Source: Siderastrea radians (taxonomy: Eukaryota > Cnidaria > Anthozoa > Scleractinia > Rhizangiidae). Taken from it: a stretch of DNA of 64,000 nt. The notes under the pieces are model-generated. The model had not been told where the DNA came from, made no database searches, and saw nothing but the letters and a program-made list of their open reading frames with translations. Where the stretch lies: the NCBI GenBank assembly GCA_964017195.1, contig OZ024887.1, positions 59,473,311-59,537,310 of the forward strand. The letters are read 5' to 3'. The translations under genes and the position numbers were made by a program. The number at the start of each line of letters is the position of its first letter. The stretch's first letter is position 1. This document shows, in pieces, positions 45,701 through 56,700 of this stretch.

Positions 45701-48172
45701 GTGCTTATGATTTATTTCTTACCTGAGCACTTGGGTACTGGCTTTGAAGACGAACAACAAACTCTCCAATTTTCTCGTATTCTTTGCCGCGATAGACGAA
45801 AACTTTGTTCTGCGACAAAACACAGTTGTGTCAGATCAACTGCGTTGCTTGAAGAGGAGCATTTTAAGCGTGAATACTGAATATAGCTGCTCTTAAGTTT
45901 AAGTGGCAGATGATTAAATGCCAAATGACGGTGAAACTTGTGCATCCTAAAACGTTAGACTTTTAAATAAGAAAAGATAGAGTAAAAGTCGTATTGTGTT
46001 TGTTTATATTTTTTTATATTTGCTGCGATTATTTTTTGTGATTCGCACAGTAAGACAAAAAGACTGACGTTTGAGACCACCCCTGCAATGTAAGGCCACG
46101 TTCGTTCCCTGTGTTGGAGTCGAACTCTAATGAACTCTAAAGGACACACTTACCCTCAGGAATGTTGGGAAGCCAAGCCCATGAAAGGCAACCTTGAAAT
46201 ACTCAGGCTCCCCGCGGACAACCTTGATGATGTTGTCATAAAATCCAGCTTGTTTTATCTGCAGAAAAAGCAATAAAAATTGTCTAAAATGGAAACGAAG
46301 GGACAACCCGCAAAATACACAGGCATCCCACTTTTGATCGAGAAAAACAAAATCTTCCACCTTTTTGTAGAGCTCTGTTCTCTGAGGCTGTGGATACGCC
46401 GACTTCATTCTCTAAGTTTTTGTTTTGCTATGCCCAGTGTTTAACTGAACCAGTTGAACTAGCCGTAAACCAGGATGCCTCGATAAATCAATCACATTTC
46501 CGAACACCTGTTACAAATTACTACGGAGTGGTTTTGAGAGACACTTAAAACTTAGGAGACAAAGAACTAAAGAAAACATTTTCACGGTTGAGATGGTGGA
46601 AAATCCATCGTCTTACCAAAATCTGGCTCAGCTGAATGAAATCAAATGTCTCCTTCTCGTACTGGTTGGCAAGTTCTTTGCACAGTTTAATGGCGTACTC
46701 CCAGCACTGAGGACAAGAGAGCATGTAAAAATTCTGAGTGGAAAAATTTGACATCAAAAGAAAAACATTTGAATGGCCAAACTTAAAAGATCTCATTCAC
46801 AGACCATACTGTGGCAAGCTGCCTTGCGCGGGAAGTTTGCCAGATTTTCAACGTGCAGTATTTAGACGCACACCAAATTTTTATCCACATGGCACCACGT
46901 TTTCCTCTTCGATGCTACAACACTCGATATCACTGCTAAAGGATTAGGTCAAACCTCGGTGGACGTCACACAAGTCCGCTATCGTGGACCATTTTTTAGA
47001 GGTTTCTTTCGCTTCAGATTGTTTACCAGTTAAGCGGCAGTACTGCCTCCTAAGCTGTTGTTCGTTGTTGTTCTTGTTGTTTTCGATCTTTTCATTGCCT
47101 TTTTTTGCGGTGCATTCCCATAACCTACTCCCGCTTGAAAGGGACCAAACGGCGGTCCGGAGTTAACCAACATAACGAGAATTGACATGCAGTACAGTGA
47201 CAAATATCGTTCGTTTACCTTTCCTTTGTCAAAATATTCGATGATGTCCTTAAAAAGCATTTCTTTGAGTTGTCGTTGAGTGCTAGCCCTGTACTTTCCT
47301 TGGCTCGAATAAATTGGATCATCACTCCACTAAAAAAAAAGGCAACAAATTAAAAGGAACATTGTTGAAAAGCAACACTTCATAGCACTTTGTTCAACAA
47401 ACAGATTCCATTTGTGCGTGCGTGTGTACTCTGACAACGCACAAATGACGTGAAAATGGGGTAAGAACAGAGAAGTACGCTACTCGCCTGCGGCTCGAAG
47501 CGTAACTGATGTTCTTCTCACGTTTTGACGTCCTCTGTGCGTTATCAGAGTACACACGCTCGTCCAAATGGAATCTATTTGTTTTACACATTGTTTTGAT
47601 ATCGGTCATGTACTCATCCTGCACTAATTGGAAATGTTTTTAAAAATCTTCGTAGTGATGGTTTGCGCGCGCAGACCTTTGCGGCTCCTCACGTCATTTG
47701 TGCGTCTGTACTTAAAAATCAAACTCCCCTGCACCAATCAAAACGCGCGATTTACTTTGTCCATTGTATAAGACTTTATAACACTACAAAGTAAAAATAT
47801 AGCGCCCGTGAGACTACTGTGGTGTTGCTTCTTCTTGTCTGAGGACGCAACACGACAGCACAGAGACCACAGACCTCTTCCCCTCATGCAGTAGCGAAAT
47901 TCTTACGTGTAAAACAACACAATTCCATTCTCACCTGAAGGTCATCCGCTCTTCTCAAAAGCGTAAAGGCAGCTTCAGTGTAATTCTCAATACTGAGATG
48001 AAGATCACACAACTTGTACACATAACTGAGAAAAGAAAATGATACCATGTTTCGTGAAATGTCAAATGAGTAGAATACCTTCAACCCTATAAATACCCAC
48101 TCGGCATCGTCATACCAAGACCTGCAGAACAAATCGTCCGTTGCAGATACGACTGTTGTTCCTTTACAACTT

Positions 48173-48212
<40 letters not shown>

Positions 48213-50596
48213 TTGTTGTTGTTGTTAAGGAGGTTGTTACAGGAATTCACATTGATAAAATGTAGAAGTGGATTAACTTAATCTTAGTTTGAAGAATCGA
48301 TCTCAGGATTAAACTTACCGATCGTACATCTCGTCCTTATTAATGTCGTTGTAGAAGGTCTGCAATTGACGAAGTACAAGTCAGTCTTTGTTGGATGTAC
48401 CCATAGTTCTGTTTACACTGTTTAATGCCATTCGAAAGAAAGAGAGCGGTTTTCGATAATTTTTGAACCCTCGGACGTACAAGAGAAGTCACACCGCACC
48501 GTGGTACAAGGAGGGGGGGGGGTTTATGTATCCCCCTCCCATTTTTGGAGTGTGACAATATTTCCGAAAGGTTTTTCCTTTAGTAGAAAGCCTGTGGTGT
48601 GCTCTACAAGATAAGGTATATATTATGGGTTGTGGCGCTGCTGGGGGCCTGTGACGTCATCCAAGATGGCAGCCATTACAGATTTTACCCAAAAATATCA
48701 AGTGTCAAAAAACGGTGGAAATTGAAAATGTTTCACACTAGACATGTAGAATACGACATCATTAAATACTTTGCTGCTTTTGCCATCATTTTGTGCTTTT
48801 TTTGACCTAAAAAAGGTGAGAAACACGCGCTTTTGTTCAAAATGGCTTGAATGACCACCTGCTACTCACGACGTTATATCTCGTGACCACAGCAATCGAT
48901 TCTCGCCAAACTTGTGTCAAAATCTGTCTAAGGGATAAGCGTGCAGCTACTGAAAACGGCAGGCGCAGAGGCAGACGGAAAATCATCCTGGAAAAGTCTG
49001 ATTTGATTTAGCATTAATAAGCCCTATAAATGGTTAAAAGGCTACTTTGTCCAACAATTAGTTAGACGAAAAACCAAGTCCTATGGTGACTTGCTTGCAA
49101 GCATTTTCCCGCGCTTGACGTTATCTACCTGTAAATACTTCGAGTTCTGATTGGTCTGTTGTGACTGGTGAGGGTGACAGGCCAACGACGTTGCATGACA
49201 AGAACTGTCACTCAGTTCCACAAATTTTTGCACCCACTTACCAGCACATTAACAGTGCAACTCATTCTATTGTCAATGTTGTCATCACCGAGTACCACAG
49301 TCCTGTAGTCCAGCAGTCTTTCCATCAGCTTGGTGATCAGCCCCACAAATCTGTTGCCATCTTCCTTAAACTGAGGCGGTTGTGGCTCGAACAGTTCCAG
49401 CAAGCTGAGGTGAAAATTCTCCAGTTACTAATTATAAACACACTCGTGCAAACCAATCAAGTCAGATTTAAGTATTCCCTTTCTTAAGCTCCCCCCCCCC
49501 CCCCAAACGAGAAAACACTGTTGCGGAAACTTTGTTTTCCACAATGTTTCTTGGGCGCGCAAACAAGCGGGAAACAATGTTTTCTTGCCCGGTAAACCAC
49601 GAAACATTTCTCTGGAATTAACGTTTGCGCATTCTCAATTTGGGAAATACAGCGTACGTGACCAAAGAATCTTGACAACATTGTTTCCTCAGCGGAAACA
49701 TTTGTTGCGTAGACGTTGGAGAAAAAGCGCAGTTGAATTTTGCATTGAACCAATCAACAACTTTAACATAAAAAGTTTGAGTGTAGTGGCATTCAACGAA
49801 AGTATGGAGAATAGAATCTGGCTCTTCACAGTATGGGCATCTGTTTTCATCATTTACACCATAGGTGCACAGCTCCTTCTTAGTAACAGTTAGTCTCATG
49901 AAAAATTATTCGGAACAGACCTAAATACTTCAAGGAATAATACTCTTAAATTTAATTATTGTCTACTATTTGCTAAGTACTACCTATACTACCAGAAAAT
50001 GTACTATAAAGCTTGCAATATTACTGAATTTGTGTTAAAATTGGAACAAAAACTATTTATTGAGAGTCGTCTTAAAAGAAAACTTCTTGTGTGAAAATGC
50101 TTTTGCCCTTTAACACGTCTTGTAAGTACTTTCGTACTATATTTTATATTTTATGGTTTTGTGTTCGACTACACTATTTTGTTTTTGTATTATCCTAGTT
50201 TTACCTTTGCTTAATCCTTTTTTTTTCTTTGTGTGTATTTTTTCCCGATATATTATCTTGTGTGATTTCCTTTTCAAATGTAAAAAATGTATTGCCAAGT
50301 GCGGTAATGTAGTTAATATACCAAAAAGTTTCTGTTAATAGCTAAAGAAATGTCAGTGTAAAAAATGTATGTAATGTCATGGCAATAAAAATTATTAAAA
50401 AAAAATTGTTGCGTAGACAAATGTTTCTGAAAAAAATCAGAAACATTTTTTGTCATCTTCAATAAACGCTGTTACGTTATGTTATGTTATGTTATGTTAA
50501 GTTATGTTATGTTATGTTTAAGAAGCGCAATGAGACATTCAGGACAATGTCTCTGTTCAAAGGTCTACCTCACCCATGTATGGCAATGTATATATC

Positions 50597-50645
<49 letters not shown>

Positions 50646-50646
50646 G

Positions 50647-50719
<73 letters not shown>

Positions 50720-53700
50720 GTATATGTATATGTATATATATATATAGCCGGATTTTTGAAAACGGTACCGCTCGGTTGAGGTGTCCGAGCGGTGTGTCGC
50801 GAGCACTTTTTTGTCGTTCAGAAACTATCTCCAAAGTAGGCAATATAAAAATTATGAGTGCCAGCAGTCCTTTTTTCTTCTCCCCTCTCTCCCCTCCCCT
50901 CTCTTTTCTCTCCCGTGTGGTTTCTAGGCTCATGGGAGTCCAAAAAACCCAGTTTCGGTGTCGTTCCGGTCAAAATGGGCAACTCTTCAGGAGCCACCTT
51001 TTCAAAAATCCAGGTAGATATTGCAAGCAAATGTTGCCAGATGGCGAAAAATGACCGAATTCTGGCTGATGAGCGGCCTTTTCAGCATTTCTTGGCCATC
51101 TTAGCCCATTTCATGCCAATATATAGCCGGATTTTTGAAAACGGTACCGCTCGGTTGAGGTGTCCGAGCGGTGTGTCGCGAGCACTTTTTTGTCGTTCAG
51201 AAACTATCTCCAAAGTAGGCAATATAAAAATTATGAGTGCCAGCAGTCCTTTTTTCTTCTCCCCTCTCTCCCCTCCCCTCTCTTTTCTCTCCCGTGTGGT
51301 TTCTAGGCTCATGGGAGTCCAAAAAACCCAGTTTCGGTGTCGTTCCGGTCAAAATGGGCAACTCTTCAGGAGCCACCTTTTCAAAAATCCAGGTAGATAT
51401 TGCAAGCAAATGTTGCCAGATGGCGAAAAATGACCGAATTCTGGCTGATGAGCGGCCTTTTCAGCATTTCTTGGCCATCTTAGCCCATTTCATGCCAATA
51501 ATTATTGCAAGCAAATGTTGCCAGATGGCGAAAAATGATCGAATTCTGGCTGATGAGCGGCCTTTTCAGCATTTCTTGGCCATCTTAGCCCATTTCATGC
51601 CAATATATAGCCGGATTTTTGAAAACGGTACCGCTCGGTTGAGGTGTCCGAGCGGTGTGTCGCGAGCACTTTTTTGTCGTTCAGAAACTATCTCCAAAGT
51701 AGGCAATATAAAAATTATGAGTGCCAGCAGTCCTTTTTTCTTCTCCCCTCTCTCCCCTCCCCTCTCTTTTCTCTCCCGTGTGGTTTCTAGGCTCATGGGA
51801 GTCCAAAAAACCCAGTTTCGGTGTCGTTCCGGTCAAAATGGGCAACTCTTCAGGAGCCACCTTTTCAAAAATCCAGGTAGATATTGCAAGCAAATGTTGC
51901 CAGATGGCGAAAAATGACCGAATTCTGGCTGATGAGCGGCCTTTTCAGCATTTCTTGGCCATCTTAGCCCATTTCATGCCAATATATAGCCGGATTTTTG
52001 AAAACGGTACCGCTCGGTTGAGGTGTCCGAGCGGTGTGTCGCGAGCACTTTTTTGTCGTTCAGAAACTATCTCCAAAGTAGGCAATATAAAAATTATGAG
52101 TGCCAGCAGTCCTTTTTTCTTCTCCCCTCTCTCCCCTCCCCTCTCTTTTCTCTCCCGTGTGGTTTCTAGGCTCATGGGAGTCCAAAAAACCCAGTTTCGG
52201 TGTCGTTCCGGTCAAAATGGGCAACTCTTCAGGAGCCACCTTTTCAAAAATCCAGGTAGATATTGCAAGCAAATGTTGCCAGATGGCGAAAAATGACCGA
52301 ATTCTGGCTGATGAGCGGCCTTTTCAGCATTTCTTGGCCATCTTAGCCCATTTCATGCCAATATATAGCCGGATTTTTGAAAACGGTACCGCTCGGTTGA
52401 GGTGTCCGAGCGGTGTGTCGCGAGCACTTTTTTGTCGTTCAGAAACTATCTCCAAAGTAGGCAATATAAAAATTATGAGTGCCAGCAGTCCTTTTTTCTT
52501 CTCCCCTCTCTCCCCTCCCCTCTCTTTTCTCTCCCGTGTGGTTTCTAGGCTCATGGGAGTCCAAAAAACCCAGTTTCGGTGTCGTTCCGGTCAAAATGGG
52601 CAACTCTTCAGGAGCCACCTTTTCAAAAATCCAGGTAGATATTGCAAGCAAATGTTGCCAGATGGCGAAAAATGACCGAATTCTGGCTGATGAGCGGCCT
52701 TTTCAGCATTTCTTGGCCATCTTAGCCCATTTCATGCCAATAATTATTGCAAGCAAATGTTGCCAGATGGCGAAAAATGATCGAATTCTGGCTGATGAGC
52801 GGCCTTTTCAGCATTTCTTGGCCATCTTAGCCCATTTCATGCCAATATATAGCCGGATTTTTGAAAACGGTACCGCTCGGTTGAGGTGTCCGAGCGGTGT
52901 GTCGCGAGCACTTTTTTGTCGTTCAGAAACTATCTCCAAAGTAGGCAATATAAAAATTATGAGTGCCAGCAGTCCTTTTTTCTTCTCCCCTCTCTCCCCT
53001 CCCCTCTCTTTTCTCTCCCGTGTGGTTTCTAGGCTCATGGGAGTCCAAAAAACCCAGTTTCGGTGTCGTTCCGGTCAAAATGGGCAACTCTTCAGGAGCC
53101 ACCTTTTCAAAAATCCAGGTAGATATTGCAAGCAAATGTTGCCAGATGGCGAAAAATGACCGAATTCTGGCTGATGAGCGGCCTTTTCAGCATTTCTTGG
53201 CCATCTTAGCCCATTTCATGCCAATAATTATTGCAAGCAAATGTTGCCAGATGGCGAAAAATGATCGAATTCTGGCTGATGAGCGGCCTTTTCAGCATTT
53301 CTTGGCCATCTTAGCCCATTTCATGCCAATATATAGCCGGATTTTTGAAAACGGTACCGCTCGGTTGAGGTGTCCGAGCGGTGTGTCGCGAGCACTTTTT
53401 TGTCGTTCAGAAACTATCTCCAAAGTAGGCAATATAAAAATTATGAGTGCCAGCAGTCCTTTTTTCTTCTCCCCTCTCTCCCCTCCCCTCTCTTTTCTCT
53501 CCCGTGTGGTTTCTAGGCTCATGGGAGTCCAAAAAACCCAGTTTCGGTGTCGTTCCGGTCAAAATGGGCAACTCTTCAGGAGCCACCTTTTCAAAAATCC
53601 AGGTAGATATTGCAAGCAAATGTTGCCAGATGGCGAAAAATGACCGAATTCTGGCTGATGAGCGGCCTTTTCAGCATTTCTTGGCCATCTTAGCCCATTT

Positions 53701-56700
53701 CATGCCAATATATAGCCGGATTTTTGAAAACGGTACCGCTCGGTTGAGGTGTCCGAGCGGTGTGTCGCGAGCACTTTTTTGTCGTTCAGAAACTATCTCC
53801 AAAGTAGGCAATATAAAAATTATGAGTGCCAGCAGTCCTTTTTTCTTCTCCCCTCTCTCCCCTCCCCTCTCTTTTCTCTCCCGTGTGGTTTCTAGGCTCA
53901 TGGGAGTCCAAAAAACCCAGTTTCGGTGTCGTTCCGGTCAAAATGGGCAACTCTTCAGGAGCCACCTTTTCAAAAATCCAGGTAGATATTGCAAGCAAAT
54001 GTTGCCAGATGGCGAAAAATGACCGAATTCTGGCTGATGAGCGGCCTTTTCAGCATTTCTTGGCCATCTTAGCCCATTTCATGCCAATATATAGCCGGAT
54101 TTTTGAAAACGGTACCGCTCGGTTGAGGTGTCCGAGCGGTGTGTCGCGAGCACTTTTTTGTCGTTCAGAAACTATCTCCAAAGTAGGCAATATAAAAATT
54201 ATGAGTGCCAGCAGTCCTTTTTTCTTCTCCCCTCTCTCCCCTCCCCTCTCTTTTCTCTCCCGTGTGGTTTCTAGGCTCATGGGAGTCCAAAAAACCCAGT
54301 TTCGGTGTCGTTCCGGTCAAAATGGGCAACTCTTCAGGAGCCACCTTTTCAAAAATCCAGGTAGATATTGCAAGCAAATGTTGCCAGATGGCGAAAAATG
54401 ACCGAATTCTGGCTGATGAGCGGCCTTTTCAGCATTTCTTGGCCATCTTAGCCCATTTCATGCCAATAATTATTGCAAGCAAATGTTGCCAGATGGCGAA
54501 AAATGATCGAATTCTGGCTGATGAGCGGCCTTTTCAGCATTTCTTGGCCATCTTAGCCCATTTCATGCCAATATATAGCCGGATTTTTGAAAACGGTACC
54601 GCTCGGTTGAGGTGTCCGAGCGGTGTGTCGCGAGCACTTTTTTGTCGTTCAGAAACTATCTCCAAAGTAGGCAATATAAAAATTATGAGTGCCAGCAGTC
54701 CTTTTTTCTTCTCCCCTCTCTCCCCTCCCCTCTCTTTTCTCTCCCGTGTGGTTTCTAGGTTCATGGGAGTCCAAAAAACCCAGTTTCGGTGTCGTTCCGG
54801 TCAAAATGGGCAACTCTTCAGGAGCCACCTTTTCAAAAATCCAGGTAGATATTGCAAGCAAATGTTGCGAGATGGCGAAAAATGACCGAATTCTGGCTGA
54901 TGAGCGGCCTTTTCAGCATTTCTTGGCCATCTTAGCCCATTTCATGCCAATATATAGCCGGATTTTTGAAAACGGTACCGCTCGGTTGAGGTGTTCGAGC
55001 GGTGTGTCGCGAGCACTTTTTTGTCGTTCAGAAACTATCTCCAAAGTAGGCAATATAAAAATTATGAGTGCCAGCAGTCCTTTTTTCTTCTCCCCTCTCT
55101 ACCCTCCCCTCTCTTTTCTCTCCCGTGTGGTTTCTAGGTTCATGGGAGTCCAAAAAACCCAGTTTCGGTGTCGTTCCGGTCAAAATGGGCAACTCTTCAG
55201 GAGCCACCTTTTCAAAAATCCAGGTAGATATTGCAAGCAAATGTTGCCAGATGGCGAAAAATGACCGAATTCTGGCTGATGAGCGGCCTTTTCAGCATTT
55301 CTTGGCCATCTTAGCCCATTTCATGCCAATATATAGCCGGATTTTTGAAAACGGTACCGCTCGGTTGAGGTGTTCGAGCGGTGTGTCGCGAGCACTTTTT
55401 TGTCGTTCAGAAACTATCTCCAAAGTAGGCAATATAAAAATTATGAGTGCCAGCAGTCCTTTTTTCTTCTCCCCTCTCTACCCTCCCCTCTCTTTTCTCT
55501 CCCGTGTGGTTTCTAGGTTCATGGGAGGCCAAAAAACCCAGTTTCGGTGTCGTTCCGGTCAAAATGGGCAACTCTTCAGGAGCCACCTTTTCAAAAATCC
55601 AGGTAGATATTGCAAGCAAATGTTGCCAGATGGCGAAAAATGACCGAATTCTGGCTGATGAGCGGCCTTTTCAGCATTTCTTGGCCATCTTAGCCCATTT
55701 CATGCCAATATATAGCCGGATTTTTGAAAACGGTACCGCTCGGTTGAGGTGTTCGAGCGGTGTGTCGCGAGCACTTTTTTGTCGTTCAGAAACTATCTCC
55801 AAAGTAGGCAATATAAAAATTATGAGTGCCAGCAGTCCTTTTTTCTTCTCCCTTCTCTCCCCTCCCCTCTCTTTTCTCTCCCGTGTGGTTTCTAGGCTCA
55901 TGGGAGTCCAAAAAACCCAGTTTCGGTGTCGTTCCGGTCAAAATGGGCAACTCTTCAGGAGCCACCTTTTCAAAAATCCAGGTAGATATTGCAAGCAAAT
56001 GTTGCCAGATGGCGAAAAATGACCGAATTCTGGCTGATGAGCGGCCTTTTCAGCATTTCTTGGCCATCTTAGCCCATTTCATGCCAATATATAGCCGGAT
56101 TTTTGAAAACGGTACCGCTCGGTTGAGGTGTCCGAGCGGTGTGTCGCGAGCACTTTTTTGTCGTTCAGAAACTATCTCCAAAGTAGGCAATATAAAAATT
56201 ATGAGTGCCAGCAGTCCTTTTTTCTTCTCCCCTCTCTCCCCTCCCCTCTCTTTTCTCTCCCGTGTTGTTTCTAGGCTCATGGGAGTCCAAAAAACCCAGT
56301 TTCGGTGTCGTTCCGGTCAAAATGGGCAACTCTTCAGGAGCCACCTTTTCAAAAATCCAGGTAGATATTGCAAGCAAATGTTGCCAGATGGCGAAAAATG
56401 ACCGAATTCTGGCTGATGAGCGGCCTTTTCAGCATTTCTTGGCCATCTTAGCCCATTTCATGCCAATATTGCAAGCAATTGTTGTCAGATGGCAAAAAAT
56501 GACCGAATTCTGGCTGATGAGCGGCCTCTTGAGCATTTCTTGGCCATTTTAGCCCATTTCATGCCAATATATACCCGGATTTTTGAAAACGGTACCGCTC
56601 GGTTGAGGTGTCCGAGCGGTGTGTCGCGAGCACTTTTTTGTCGTTCAGAAACTATCTCCAAAGTAGGCAATATAAAAATGATGAGTGCCAGCAGTCCTTT

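Noticed and set aside
48080..48135. Extra DOCK exon reading [16 protein letters not shown] on the minus strand
   Set aside because: Exons 48359-48319 and 48025-47935 join directly in phase and match the family without an insertion. This segment is intronic read-through of the open frame.
50479..51054. Tyr/Ile-repeat reading frames
   Set aside because: They are translations of the (TA)n/(TATG)n microsatellite running into the first array unit.
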